From: Takifugu bimaculatus
Lineage: Eukaryota > Chordata > Actinopteri > Tetraodontiformes > Tetraodontidae
NCBI GenBank assembly: GCA_004026145.2
Contig: CP034980.1
Location: forward strand, 7,369,667-7,433,666
Reading direction: 5' to 3'
Length of the DNA stretch: 64,000 bases
The first letter of the stretch is position 1. Every line of letters begins with the position of its first letter. The notes beneath the pieces are model-generated. The model saw only the letters and a list, made by a program, of their open reading frames with translations. It ran no database searches and was not told the origin of the DNA. The translations under genes were made by a program, and so were the position numbers. Below, piece by piece: positions 47,901 through 60,836 of the stretch.

Positions 47901-50900
47901 CCTCCTCTCAATGTTTCTTTATTTAGAGACGATGGAGATCCATTTGCGATGCAGTGAAGAAGCGTGAGGCAGACAGGTAACAACAGTTTAGCTGTCCGCC
48001 CCCCCGGTGACCTCTGACACCTGGTCCCTGAGCTCCCAGAATCAAAGCACAGGTGAAACCAGGTACTTTTCTAAACTGGGCTCCTGACGGGCTCCGGCCA
48101 GCAGATCCTTCAGCGAACAGAGATTAAGAACAGGACAGAAATAGCTCACTGGGCTGCTTAGTGTTACAATTTTAGTATAACTACAGAAAAGGTTTCCCCG
48201 TTTGACTGCTGGCGCCGGACAGCATCGCATCAGTTTATCCTCAGACGAGGCGCCGGCGACTCTTACATAAAGCCTGAGTCATGTTTAGTCTTTGAGGACG
48301 GCTCTTCAGTCACAACAGGGCTCTGCTGGACAGGAAGCCAGACGAACCAGTAAAATTAATGAGAAAACGAATGCCCGGGGCCTCTCTGTCGGAGGCAAAA
48401 CCACACCGCGGCGACAGGAAACCCAATTTCCACTGAGAAGCAAATACACAGAGGAAGAGCTTCACAGGGACGGCACTGGGCTGTCAGAGTCAACATTTAC
48501 AATATGCTTTTTATAGAAAACACACTATAGTCAATGTAGACATTAGCTAAGATTCCAGGTCCTTCAGTTTACAGCTCAGATGATCTATTTTTCCTTTCCT
48601 CAGTATTGAGGATGTATTTGCTCTTTTTGCCATTTCTCTCGTCATGTAATGGCGCACGTGTGTGTGTGTCTTTGGCGGTAATTGCGTTGTCGATTGGTGT
48701 GTGCATGTAATGTCGAATAAGGTCCAAAGCAGGATCAATGAAAACATCATTATCGTAAGTGAAGGGTCAGTCAGGGCGCTCGCTGATTAATATTTCTCCT
48801 TATTAAAGCTTCTGGTTTTAGGTGAAATTCGTGGCGGTACCCTGGGTCTGAATTTGCTGAATCACACCATCATCATTAGCATGCTGCTAGCTTCTAATCT
48901 TATTTTTTTAAGAGCCTTTTGGGTGGCAATAGACACCAGTAATGGATCGCTGGCGGCTCTGCTGCTATGGTCTGATAATAAATGGTGCCGCTGAGACTGT
49001 TAATGATGCAGTGAGAATGAACAATGAGGCGTCTGCGTATTCTGCCTGTTCATGTTCAGTTACATTTTTATTTGCCTGATCTCTTAATGTCCGTACAGCG
49101 TTCTGGAAAGACTATTTGCTCTGTTGTGAAAGATCACGTTGCAACCCTACATGCTCCGCACATGTAAATCTCTGTAACCTTTGATGGTAATTGGCTGGAG
49201 CTGTTGTTGCGTTCCTGGTCAGGCTGGGAGATGCATCCCTCTAACTTTCACTGGTCCATACACAGAAAGAAAGAAAGACTTCTATAGATTTGTCCTTCTC
49301 TTCCCCAATGGAGAAACCGGAGATTTCTTACCACAGCCCTTTTATCACCTTCACTGACCCAAAACGGCCTTTAAAGCTTTAATCGTCTCGTTTTAGGTCA
49401 CCCACTGAGATTAAAAAAGGAAATGCAATTCCCTTTATGAATTGTTTGATTTGTCCTCTAAATCCTCTGGCTAGTCTTTGGAGTCACATCGGTAGAAATC
49501 CAGCTGGAAGTGATGGGGTGAGGGGGTGTGAGTCAGATCTGACCTCAGGTCAGCTCACCTCAGTTAATAATGAAGATGGTGCCACTGTACGTGTCTCTGC
49601 TAATTCTGCTGCGGTATGCCCCCTTAGAGCATAGTGTGATTATCACTTTCTAAATCTCCAAACTGTCCTTGTCTTCCTGTTTGGGGGTAGCGTTATGACC
49701 TCTCCCCTCACTGCAGGGTGACGCTGAGCCTTCTTGGCCGCTGCCGCACATGGCACGATGGCTCCGTTGGCTGCTGTCTCTCACAACTGCTCAGACGGGA
49801 GATGAGGATGTGGGCTGGCTTCCCGGGCTCTGGGGTCTGCCTGGGGTGTGGCTCTGCTCCAATTTCACTTTCGGTTTCCATCAGGCTGCCAGGAAAGGCT
49901 TGGATGCAAACAAAAGATAAAATCTCTAAATTCCAACCAAGTATGTCTCAAGTGGTTTTCGGCAGTTCCAGCAGTGCACAAAACATTCAGCACAACTGGC
50001 TCTGTGTGTGTATTATTTATCTCAAATTGCTTTTCTTGAATATGTTTTAGTGCTCTTACTTTTTCCCAACTAATGGAGGCCGTAATACAGCCTTATTGTC
50101 GCAATCAACATAATTATTGCTTTTCCCATTTCATCCCCTTTAAGAGAGAGTTCCAGAATGCTGAAATCCCAAAATGCACACCATGAGGCTGGCCGGTGGC
50201 TCTGTGGGTGGATTACATCTGGATGCTTCCAGAATGACAGATTATGGTTGGGTCTTAGTCTTATTTATTGGCTTACTGTCCATAACAGGTTAGCCTTAAT
50301 AATCCAGCAGACTCTGTCCAGCCGGGCTTTACATAGACACAGGACCTTATTGTGTGTGCCGGTGTGCAGACTCACCCTAAGACTGCAGACTGATGGGAGG
50401 AAAGACCAGCTAATGCGGACCTGGGTTCCTCAGCAGGATGTCATCCAGCTTTACACAACACGGCAAATGGGGGAGGGATCCTGCTGTCACGTACTGGCGT
50501 ACAACATGGGCGCTAGCCTGTATAGTGCTAGTTCAGTCGTGTTGACTGCGCATCGACGTGCAAGGGAAGAGCACAAACTGGGACAGGGAGATGTTCCAGA
50601 GGTGCCTTACTTAGCTGAACACCTGTGTCCTGCTACCATTTACCACTACTTTGTATTCAGCAATCCTTGAAGCGGCACACATCTTTCGGATACATGCTGG
50701 AATCCCCAGTGGGAGGAGAACAGCTGGTTTCCAGCAGCTTGTTCTATAGTAAGCAAGAGGCTGGTGCTGACTCTGGAGCTGCTCCATACTGATCCATGAT
50801 GAGATCTGACATTGTAGTTTCTCATTTGTGCTGCCTTGACCCACTTAGGCAAGAGTCACCCCTCCTCCACACCCGTCTATTAGTGTCTCATGCAGACATA

Positions 50901-53900
50901 CTGCCGGGGTTTATGCTAATCTGTGTGACATTTGGATTTACTTTTCCCAAATTCTATTTGTTTCTATGTGGATATCTGGTATTTATCATTAATACATCAA
51001 CATCTTTATTGTTAGTTTTAATCAACCATATTTTACAAGATATATTTATCACAAGTTCTGAAGTTTGTGAAATCTCAAACAAAATTATTGTCAATAATAT
51101 AATATTGCTATACAAGTGTGGTCCCCATAGATATAAATATTTGCCTTTGCCTTATTAATAATGCAGGTTTATTAGGCTATTAGACAAATCTAATCGTTAG
51201 GCTTCAGAGTTAAGCTAAGGCGACACCACTGAGTGGAGAGATGATGAGAATTCATCCTGACATCTTCCAGATTTCCTTTGAATGAAGTTATGGCTTGACC
51301 ATGTCCTTGGGTTGCTTTTTCTTCCTTGCCAGCAGGATAATTCATCTTCTAATAGGCTGCAATGGGCCATCTTACTTGGGCAGAATGGACTCGCACATAC
51401 TAAAACTGCCCTCTAAATGTCGTTGTCCTTGGCTCGGCCGATAACACTGACATATTTGAATAACTCTTATCTTTTAACTACGTTAATGTTTAAATGACGT
51501 GATGTTAAATGACAGAAATGGAGATTAGGTAATAAACCTGTTCACGTTTGCTTAGTGTCTTCACACAAGTACCTGGTAATTATATTGTGGGATAATCCCA
51601 AGTGCTGAGAAGTAGTCCATTTATGTTGTGGTGTTTTATTTTTAGGCTCTCAACATTTGACGTTTACTTTTTTGCTGAGCTTCTATCCAGCAATACAATC
51701 ATACGAGAGTAAATGAAATGAAATGTATTGGCCTCGTGTCTAAGGGGTTTTGACAGATGCGTGTTGAATTATAGGACTTGGTATACATCCTGGACCGTTC
51801 AATGATGCTCTGACCTTTGACCTTGAAGCTCGGACAGCAACACAGTGAAGGGGAGTGCAGAGATTGTTGTGCCTCTCTGTTCCTCCCAGGCTCTGCAGCA
51901 TGTTGGCCTCTGTGGATTGTGGGTTGCTTTGTTCTCCCCTCCTACTTGTATGGTCGAGAAACGGTGATGTCATTCTGCAGTCTAACCCTGTTATCATTCT
52001 GTGAAAGCACCTCCTTTTGACTTTGCTCTCACGGTTATGTCCTTCATCCTATAGAGGTATCCTTCATCATTTTGTCAGTCTTTTTGCAAGAAGCAAAACA
52101 CCACTGGATTTATTGCCGGTGTATAATTCCATCAATTACGTTAAGCTACCAATTTAACCCGATGAAGTTCACTATAAAGTTGTTATTCAATGATATTAAA
52201 ATGTACTACGACCATTCCGAGTCATTTTGAAATTAATTCCGAGACTCAACACATAAATCACAATGTCTTGAGGATAGATTGTGCAGCGCTTCATGGCCAG
52301 TAACCGGCCCAATTAAACCTTATCAAAACCAACTTTGATTTCTATTCTAGCTTTTTCTCCCTGTAAATGATCAGCACATTATAACAAACAATGTCACTAC
52401 AGGGCAACATGACTTATGCAACATCAGTCCAAGGGCTACTGGTCCCCAGAAAGCCTCATCCTTGTGCACCTGCACTCTCCTCTGAGGACTAGTCTGATTT
52501 TATTCCTCTGGGCCAGTTAATAGCGAAGTCCCCTAGCAAGTCTGTCCGTCCATCCGTCCGTCCATCTATCCATCCATCCATCCATCCATGCATGCATGTA
52601 TTTGTCAGCCTTCCTGGATCTAATGTCCTCATTATTTTTGTTAATGCTGTTAACGACTCTGGGCTCCGTCCAATAGCCCAGACATTACATTTTGGCACGT
52701 AAAGCTCCAGTTTTAGGCAGAATGCCACAAAATCTGGCTGGTTCCAGTCTATCAGTATACCGCTTTGGAATTGTGTTGAGGACTGGGAACATTCAGGCTG
52801 GGCCAGATGGAATTGCTTCAGGTGTTTCTCATTCGTTAGGCATCGTTTATGAAATCAGATTAGATAATGAAGTTAAGAAAAATAAACAGTTTAGTGTGTG
52901 GGATTTTTGCACAAGCATCGGGTCTAACGTTTTAACTACATGGACCAGACTTGAGCCTCCACCGAAGGGGGGGTGGAGGTGGAGGGAGTGACCACACACT
53001 GCAGCCTTCCACCAGACGCACTTGGGACTGTTCAGTGGCTGCCATTTTGCTGAGTGTTTGTATTAGCAGTGACAGCATCGTGGTGTGGGTGAGGTCTGTC
53101 CCAGAAGCAGATTGCTGCTCCGCTCCGCTCCAGATGAATGAACAGGTGCATTTGTGACTGGAGGCCTCCTCAATCTGCAGGCAAACTGGCCAGGAAATCC
53201 AGTCTCCTGTCCATATAACATGCTGTAGAATAAAAAACTGGCTTTCAAAGGCATTTAAAGAGTCGGCGTGTAGCTTCATTGATCAGGAAATACCATATTC
53301 ATTGATATTCAGACTGTTGTCAGAATGTCTTGATTTATTGTGTCTCCAGGAAGAAGTCCTTCCTCTTCGCTGCGCTCTACGTGGCCTTTATCCTCGGAGG
53401 GCGCCATGTCATGAAGCAAAGGGAGAAGTTTGAGCTAAGGAAGCCGCTGGTGCTCTGGTCCCTCACGCTCGCTGTATTCAGGTGAGAGAGCAGAACTTTC
53501 CCATAAACCTTCCAGCAATTCTCCGTGGTCCAAAAGGCAAAATTAAGCGGAGGAAAACCTAGATAAACTGCTATTCTCGGGGTGCTTGAAATCCTTGAAA
53601 CAAAAAAAGCACCTTATGTCGCTGTGTCCTTCCAGTATCTTTGGTGCCATCCGTACTGGGAGCTACATGACTTACATCCTGATGACTAAAGGGCTGAAAC
53701 AGTCTGTATGTGACCAGAGTTTTTACAACGGGCCTGTCAGCAAGTTCTGGGCATATGCCTTCGTACTTAGTAAAGCACCAGAACTGGGTAAGTCAAGACT
53801 TTTAGTAATTTTATTCCAGACCATAATATGCCAGATGTCGATACTGGTTGTCATGTGCTTAGCGTAGCTGCTGTCGTCACCTAGTTTATTTCATGTTTTC

Positions 53901-54403
53901 TTCTCCCTCCCTTCTTCCCCCACCTTTATAATCTCTTGATCGATCCTGTCATGCTCACAGGTGACACTCTCTTCATCGTCCTGAGGAAGCAGAAGCTCAT
54001 CTTCCTCCACTGGTACCACCACATCACCGTGCTGCTCTACTCCTGGTACTCCTACAAAGACATGGTGGCTGGCGGCGGCTGGTTCATGACCATGAACTAC
54101 TTGGTGCACGCCGTCATGTACTCTTACTACGCCTTGCGAGCAGCAGGCTTCAAGCTGTCGCGCAAGTTTGCGATGTTCATCACCCTGACGCAGATCACCC
54201 AGATGATTATGGGCTGCGTGGTCAACTACCTGGTGTACTCCTGGATGCAGCAGGGTCAGGAGTGTCCATCGCACATGCAGAACATTGTGTGGTCCTCCCT
54301 CATGTACCTCAGCTACTTTGTGCTCTTTGTCCAGTTCTTCATTGAGGCCTACTTAAGCAAGTCCAAGTTGTCGGCTGCAACAGTCGACAAGAAGATCAAG
54401 TAA
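44911..54403 (+). CDS. elovl6: elovl6, gene-level span (very long chain fatty acid elongase 6)
   Basis: Exons 44911-44993, 53350-53481, 53636-53787 and 53961-54403 join in phase to 269 codons plus stop (human: 265). The enzyme is the condensing 3-ketoacyl-CoA synthase of the microsomal elongation cycle. It uses malonyl-CoA to lengthen saturated and monounsaturated C12-C16 acyl-CoAs, mainly palmitate to stearate, in the ER membrane. The protein begins [18 protein letters not shown], as in other ELOVL6 proteins. It has the catalytic histidine box HWYHH at about residues 139-143 (54008-54022), the family motif MYSYYALRA, several hydrophobic spans, and a lysine-rich C-terminus ending KKIK that fits an ER-retrieval signal. 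All exon phases and boundaries match the family. No break was seen. Confidence 0.97.
46104..46130. repeat. (GT)n microsatellite
   Basis: About twelve GT dinucleotides in elovl6 intron 1. Confidence 0.95.
52539..52600. repeat. (CATC)n / (CGTC)n tetranucleotide repeat
   Basis: Imperfect CCAT/CCGT/GCAT units in elovl6 intron 1. Confidence 0.93.
53350..53481 (+). CDS. elovl6: elovl6 coding exon 2
   Basis: It encodes the first membrane segment ([18 protein letters not shown]) and the conserved [18 protein letters not shown], with phases 2 in and 2 out. Donor AG|GTGAGA. Confidence 0.96.
53636..53787 (+). CDS. elovl6: elovl6 coding exon 3
   Basis: It encodes [19 protein letters not shown] through the conserved [17 protein letters not shown] block that precedes the catalytic segment. 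Acceptor TCCTTCCAG, donor G|GTAAGT. Confidence 0.96.
53961..54403 (+). CDS. elovl6: elovl6 coding exon 4 (catalytic)
   Basis: It encodes [15 protein letters not shown], the HWYHH box, the MYSYY motif, the remaining membrane spans and the C-terminus, ending at TAA 54401-54403. The C-terminal 20 residues are diverged from mammals, as expected for this tail. Long open frames on the opposite strand are shadows of this GC-rich exon. Confidence 0.97.
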
Positions 54404-55990
54404 ACAGGTGTGGCGAGAGTATGGGAGAAAGGGAGGCGATGAAGAAAAAGGGAGTCGAAAGGCAGGGACCAATGACTTGACTAAATCTGTTCGGGGAGGG
54501 TGAGAGCGACAGAAATGGTGGAAAGACACAAGTTTTCGCTGGTGGTGTGATGATTAAGGGTTGAGGGTGCGATAGTGGAAAGGTCAGAAGATGATTGGTG
54601 TTTGCATTTGAGCATTAATGTGCAGATTTCAAATGCCTCGCATGAGGTCATGTTTCTGGTAAAGAATGCGAAAGAAGCATCACCGCCATGAGAGGCCGGC
54701 ACAAGGTGAAGCGCGTGCAAATTAAAACAACAACCCAGTTTTGAATTGAAAACAATTTTAAAAACCAAATTTAAAAAAGGACATAATCGCCAGATTAAAA
54801 CCTTTACTCTGCCACAAGCATATATTTACTTGACAGAGAAAAAAATGTACATATGAAGATGGACCTCTGCTGATTAATTTAAGCCATCTGAGTATGTTAT
54901 CTCTCCTGTCTGTTGTCAGTGTGACGTTTGTTTTAACCTGTTAGAAGAACAAGTTTGAAAACACTGGTTGAGCGTGTGAAGCCGCCGCCTAGTGGTTGGC
55001 GGGGTGAACTGCAACGTGTTGTCTGTGCGTTAACATATGTTTCTCAGGTTTTATGTTATCTCTGAATACTAATATGCATATCAAGAGGAAGCAAAAATAG
55101 GTTACATCGACACCCGCCCACGCTGTGGATAAAATTCACCCAGATGGCATTTTTCAGTCAGTTTTTAAAAAGAAAACTAAAAAAAAATCCAGTACAGCTG
55201 CTTGAACTGATGATTATGAAGAACACACAGCTGATGGCCATGATGGGAGTAATGCTGCGGCAGCCTGCTTCATCACTTGTGTTGACCTTAAAGACGTTTC
55301 AAACCAGTTTGGATAAATGAACAAGGTTAGATTTCCCGATGCTTCTCTTTTCAGCGCCCCCCACCGTTAATGAAAACTTGTTCGCTGGACACTGATGAGT
55401 TGTTGGACGGCATACATATTTATGTTTAGCAAAAGAGGAAAAAAAAAGAAGAAATGAAACATGCAAATTGTTGAAAATCTGCTATGTTGAATTTCAAAAA
55501 CTAGTGCGTATCCTTAATGGTGTCTGTTGTGCTATTGTGCATTTGCACTGTTCATGTCAAAACCAGTTGTTGCTGAAAAACTTAATGAGTGCAAAAACAA
55601 GACTTGCCTGCTGTTTTTATTTTTATTTTTTTTTCTATAGGCATTGTGCATATTTCTGCTTGGTGCTTCAAAGCCATTTCAGGGACTGCAAAGCAGTTAA
55701 AAAGTGAACGCGGTAGTTTGTGGAAGGACTACCAAAGGATGAGCACTGAACAGACCCACAGGCTTAAACCAGTAAACCATATTGCTCACATGTCAATTGT
55801 GGTTATGAGTTATACATCAGTATTTGGAAATATTTGCCGGCTATGAGCTCTTCACCTTTTCAAGGCTTCCTTTTCAAGTTGTCATTTTTGGAAATAAATA
55901 AATAAATGCACAAAATGTGCTGTGAGAAGATCTCTAAATAATATGTGACTTGATTTTACACTGGCTAAAGCAATAAACTATCCTATAGCT
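54404..55990 (+). other. elovl6: elovl6 3' untranslated region
   Basis: AT-rich sequence with overlapping AATAAA signals from 55893 (an AAATAAATAAATAAAT run) and another at 55972-55977. Fish and mammalian elovl6 messages have long 3' ends, so a stop-to-poly(A) length of about 1.5 kb is plausible. A CTCF-like motif lies inside at 54981-55002. Confidence 0.55.
54981..55002 (-). promoter_or_regulatory. CTCF-like motif
   Basis: The minus strand reads CCAACCACTAGGCGGCGGC, a good CTCF consensus match pointing left, opposite to the three motifs upstream of elovl6. Confidence 0.5.
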
Positions 55991-57336
55991 TTACATTTAA
56001 ACCTCTTCCTATACTGTAGGTTAACTTGGGCATTAAATTCAATAATTGACTATCTGATTACTTTTAAACTGACATTGGCAGATTATTATTGAGTTGAGGT
56101 GATGGGAAAATACACTACACACAAATAGTGACTGAAACTGAAATTTTAATTAAAAATATGAGCTGTACCCTTTTGATGTGTTATTAGTGAATCAAAGGAG
56201 AGGTATATATATTTGTAATACGACTATAGAATGAACACAACCATTCATCTGACTTGGACAGCAATAATTTCATTAATTTATTGTATTATGTTGTGGATTT
56301 TTTTTCCATAAGAAAGCCTATGATGAGGTAAAATGAACAACAATTAACCTTTTTTAAAGAACATGTCCATTTGGTGTTTTATAAATCCCCAATCCAGTAG
56401 TATTAATTTACAACGTATCAAGAAATCCTACTTTTTAAAGAAATCTTTCCGTTACTGTGGGGAATCCCGTCCATAATCCAGCAGGGTTTTCCGTCCTACC
56501 ACGTGGTAGGATGGAAAACCTGGCACCTGTAGGACTGGACTAGCCTCAGCGACACAAACCCCACATTCTACCCAGAGGTGCAGACTGTTTTGTGATCTGA
56601 TAAATATTAACTGTTTAAATATAGTAGTTTCCATTGATAAGTCTTCATTTTGCATCCAGTTATGGACGAATGAATGCATGAATGAATGAATAGTCCGACC
56701 ACCGTCCGTCTCTCATTAGCGTCAATTAGTTTTGTCTTCAATTCGTGTGGATTTCCATTTGAGAGGAGAGTGCAACGCGGATATTTGTTGGCAACCCGGA
56801 TTTTGAAACATCTTCAGAGCGATATCTCCAAATCTGGTAAGTTTTATTCAACACATTTGGACAAACAGTAAAATTGATTCCACCTCGAAGCAATTAGCTG
56901 CTGATTCTGCAGAACCACAAACAAAGAGGAGCAGTTTAAAATAACTTCAAGACAAATAAACGACTCCAACAAACGCAAAAGACAATTTAGACAATGAATT
57001 TTATAAACCAACATTACGGCTAAACCTTTATCGTCAAAACTGTCGTTTAATCGTCTTGTTTTACCACAAAAGTAATTTAACAAGTAATCTGAGATTATAA
57101 CAGACGCGTGTACTTGAATATGATCAGTAGAAGGTAGAAGTTATGTATTTTTATATAGAGTCCCGATATTTAATGCCCAAGTGTTGATAAATCTGCGCCA
57201 TCGGACGTGTCAGTTTAGTTTCTATTCTGTAATTTATAGGTGCGTGTGAGTAAACTGAAACGTCTATTAGGATGACTTTGACTTTTAACTAAAGCGCGGA
57301 AGCTTTTTTGAAATCCTGTTTTTTTTCTTGTACACT
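55991..57336. other. elovl6-egf spacer, left part
   Basis: AT-rich, no gene supported. It contains a 36-bp palindrome (56485-56520) and a short AATG run near 56670-56690. A moderately complex stretch at 56.69-56.85 kb could be regulatory. Confidence 0.5.
56485..56520. repeat. 36-bp near-perfect palindrome centred on an E-box
   Basis: Two 18-base halves meet without a spacer at CACGTG (56500-56505) and are reverse complements at 17 of 18 positions. The single mismatch pairs 56493 with 56512. No transposon ends are recognisable around it. Confidence 0.92.
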
Positions 57337-57354
57337 GTCGCCATCTGCTGGAAG
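57337..57354 (-). promoter_or_regulatory. CTCF-like motif
   Basis: The minus strand reads TTCCAGCAGATGGCGACA, a good CTCF consensus match pointing left. Confidence 0.5.
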
Positions 57355-57389
57355 AAAGGAAAATGACATCTGTAACAAATGAGTGAAAA

Positions 57390-58275
57390 ATGATTGAGGC
57401 ATACGTTGGGTAGACGCCTGCTTTCAACTGGGAGCTCAGTTTTCTTTGTGAAAGCAATTGTCTACCTGCACCACAGGGATCCACAGAGGGTGCCTATAGC
57501 CTGGCCCTCAAACTGCTCAATAGAGGATGCGCGTATCCACCCAGCGTACGTTACTCGCCCACCTGGAACAGAGAAACACCTATGCCAGAATCCTGTATTT
57601 GTCTTCAACTTGTGTTTAATAAGATTATGCTGCAAAGACTGATGGAAACGTTTTCTCCTGGGCCTAAACCCCACCATCTGTCACTGGATACTAGACTTCC
57701 TGACACTGAGGCCACAGTCAGTCCACGTTAGGGAAAATATTTCACACCCCATCTCAATGAGCGCAGCGTCGCCTCGTTCACAGGAACGAATGGTGAAAGC
57801 AGGAACAGGGAGGAGGTCAATCTGTTTGAGAGCTGGCGCAGAGACAACCTGGTGCGCACCATCCGCCTACATCAACCATCATGCAGCGGAATGCGTCAAA
57901 CATCAAGTTCCTGGGAGCGCAGGTCTTTCGCCATCTTTTCTGGTCAAAGAACACCCAGCAGAGAATGCACTTCCTGAGGAAACTCAAACGGGCCTCCTTT
58001 CCCATGGGTTCCTCACCTCGTTCTGTAGAGATCATGCTGATTCATGCTAACGCTACCAGCTGCAGCACCATGGATAAAAAGGCCGTGCAGAGGGTAATAA
58101 GATCGGCAGAAATGGTCGAGTGGGTCCTTTCCCTCTGTTGAGGACGTATTCCTGAGCAAAACCGCAGCAGAAGATGCTCCTCCACTAGTCCAGCTATTTA
58201 ATACTCCTTTTAAAATCTCAACAATGGACTTACATTACCTTTTATCTGCTGCACTTTTTTTTTTTTTTTTTAAAA
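57390..58275 (+). mobile_element. decayed non-LTR retrotransposon (LINE) 3' fragment
   Basis: The translated plus strand contains a piece typical of the end of the reverse-transcriptase ORF of L2/Rex-like teleost LINEs: FLRKLKRASFP near 57970-58003, then a diverged stretch, then KKAVQRVIRSAE near 58077-58112. Stops and frame changes interrupt it both upstream and downstream, so it is dead. A T homopolymer (58256-58271) follows. The limits are approximate; no 5' end, endonuclease domain or target-site duplication could be seen. Confidence 0.6.
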
Positions 58276-60561
58276 TGTGCATATTTATAGATTCTGAACT
58301 TAGAAAGAGGCCTTCTCCTTTTGTTGTTCCTTTGATATGAACAGAATGTCAAATTAAAATGGAATTAAATTTGAATTTTTAGGACGCAGAACCTGGCTGG
58401 ACCCCTGTGGAACATCACTCAAAAATTCATAGTTTTACTCTCTCGTCACATTATTAAATGATTCCATTTTGTTGATGGCCCAACATCTGGGAGTCGGCTC
58501 TGTTGTAAAGAAAAGTATATCAGTCGATGTAAAAAGTCACCTTCAACTAGTTCTGGGGAGACGAGCATTCGCTGGAAGCTTGGGACTTTTCTCCTGGTGC
58601 ATTTTGGGTCATGTGCCCCGTGCATGCATCAGATGCCTCCCCCTTCTTCTTTTGATCTTCCCGAATCCTCGTCAACTCGTGTTACTTTGTCCTTCTCATG
58701 AGCTGGGGGACCGAATACTGACCGAAGGATCAGAGCAAAGCCTTTGAGTGGGTAACTAATTCCCCCTTTAGCCCTCATCAGCTGTTCTCTGAGGCTGAGA
58801 TTGAGACATGGGTGATAGAAGAAAGCTAGCCATCTGGCAGAGAAAGTGCAAAATTAGCCAACAGAGATTATTGTTATTATCAAAGCTTCACACACCACTT
58901 AGCAAATCAGCAGAGACCTGTAAATCTGGGTTCTCAAATCACTTGATCCACATCAGTCATACAGAAATATTAAAAAGTGAGATTTATTGTCCTCGAAACA
59001 TTAACAAATAAACTCTGCAGAGAGCATACGAACCAAACATTACAGAATCTACAGCAAGCGGCAGCTGGTTAATCCAAATCTTCTAAAAGCCCTAATTATT
59101 ATCCACAATGCAGATGAATAGCAAGTATCTGTATAGTAGGTCTGCAACTTAATGAACTGTGTATTTTTCAGAATAACGTCCAAAACAATCTCGCCTCCAA
59201 AGGTGATCCCAAATGACCTTTGGGGCCCATTGTTATTTACTGTGTCAGTGACTCTATTGGCCCCTGTTACCCCAAATCAAGAGTAATCTAAGAGAAATTG
59301 ACACAGGGCCCAATTTCATCTTTAGCTGAAGGCCGAGCTGCTGCTGTTTAGGGCGGCGCGCTCACCTGTCTGTTAGCCCTAATAGAGGCCAATATATAGA
59401 TAACTGTGCATTGCCAGGAAAATCAATATCGATGTGGCCCCTGATGGTTTTTGAGTTAAAGTGCTTTGTTTTGTGCCAGTGCCTCGAAACAAAGAGGCAG
59501 TCAACCTTGAGACGGAGTCACAGACGGGGACAGAAATAGAAAGTGACAGATGGAGAGGGGATGCGGCGGTGAGTGGCAGCACTGGTAGCGACACCAGTAG
59601 AGCGTTAGATTTGGTGGAGGATAGAAATGCATCACCCCTGAAGGAAGGACAGGAGCTCTGGAGCGGCGCCTCGGAGGAGGGGGCGGGAAAAAGGCAATCG
59701 GTGGCTAAAATAATCCTCTGAATGGTTGCTAATGTTTCAAAAAGGAGCTTCACGTTTTGTAAAGGTTTTATTTATTATAATCAGCTCTGCTGTTCTATGT
59801 TTGAAATGGATCTAGTAACAAGTGGTTTTCTGGTTCAAAGCAAATAAAATAAAAAAATAAAAAAAGTTAGTGTAACATCCTCAAAAAGATCCATTCCCTT
59901 ACCACACCATAGTCCAGTTTAACCAGTCGATAATCTAGTTTTAACATTACGTAATCAAGCAGCGCAAAGCTATGTTCGTTGTATAAAAATATATATTTAA
60001 ATTGATAATATCATACTGGTTAGTTCACTGGATGAGACTATGTTTTTAATTACTAATTTCATTAGTTATAGGTGAACATAGGTGGCTGGTTTTTATTTTA
60101 ATATGGTATTAGAAAAATGTGAAAAATATATAATCCAATTAATGAACAAATCAGATTTTACGATTTCACAAATCAAAACAGATGAATGTTGGTGAGCATA
60201 TGAGAAATAAACAGCCATGGACTGGTATATAAAACAAACAAAAAAAAGCCGTAGACCTGGTGACACCTAATTAAACCGATTTAATGGATTCATTCAAAAT
60301 CCAAAGACCAGACTAACCTATTAAAGTCTGCAAAGTTCAAGAGAACTTTAAAGCTCAATTAAGGTGTGTTTATGTTGGGCTCAATTAATACTAATTTGTA
60401 ATGAATAATTAAAAAACAAACGTTATCTAGTATCGTTATCTAGATTGAGAGTCTGGGTGTCACCTGTTCTTTTTTGCTTAGCCGGGATCATTATTCAGCA
60501 GTATTTACACAACCTTGAGCTGACCTTGAGTGTCCCTGCTTGGACAGGTGAAGGTATGAGA
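58276..60561. other. elovl6-egf spacer, right part, including the egf 3' untranslated region
   Basis: No gene is recognised on the plus strand. On the minus strand this follows the egf stop. Possible minus-strand poly(A) signals (TTTATT on the plus strand) occur at 60092-60097 and 59767-59772, so the egf message probably ends in one of these zones. The stretch 59.16-59.75 kb is complex and repeat-free with shadow frames on both strands, and may be a conserved element. Confidence 0.45.
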
Positions 60562-60836
60562 TCATGTATGAGGCTCCTTGTTAGTTCCACTTGGAGCTTC
60601 TTGTAAGGATAAAGGTCCGGCTTTGTCACCCTCTCTGGTCTCTTGGCAGTCCGAACTGGTTGCTATGGAGATAATTGTTGGTCTGAATGAGGTAAAAGTA
60701 CACGAGTGTTGCAGGGACGGACACGAGCGGTGGACACCCGAGGTGACGTCATCTAGGACGGCAGCCGATGCCGCGGTGCCTTCAAACCCTCTGATGGGTT
60801 TGGACACATCTGAGTCTTCAGACAGGGGGAGGTCAC
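60562..60836 (-). CDS. egf: egf last coding exon (cytoplasmic tail)
   Basis: It follows the acceptor CCCCCACAG and opens with two bases completing a Gly codon, then DLPLSEDSDVSKPIRGFEG, and ends GTNKEPHT before TGA at 60564-60562. It is Ser/Thr-rich with no recognised domain; this tail is poorly conserved between fish and mammals. The phase fits the previous exon. Confidence 0.8.

Larger units (their letters stand above)
44994..53349 (+). other. elovl6 intron 1
   Basis: About 8.4 kb. It contains a GT microsatellite (46104-46130), a CATC/CGTC tetranucleotide repeat (52539-52600) and complex unique stretches, for example 48.8-49.1 kb, that could be regulatory. The longest open frame (50158-50670, 170 codons) has no recognisable domain and is treated as chance. 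It ends at a GTGTCTCCAG acceptor. Confidence 0.85.

Noticed and set aside
53891..54274. 127-codon minus-strand open frame
   Set aside because: It is exactly antisense to the conserved elovl6 catalytic exon, whose sense-strand protein is certain; a GC-rich shadow.
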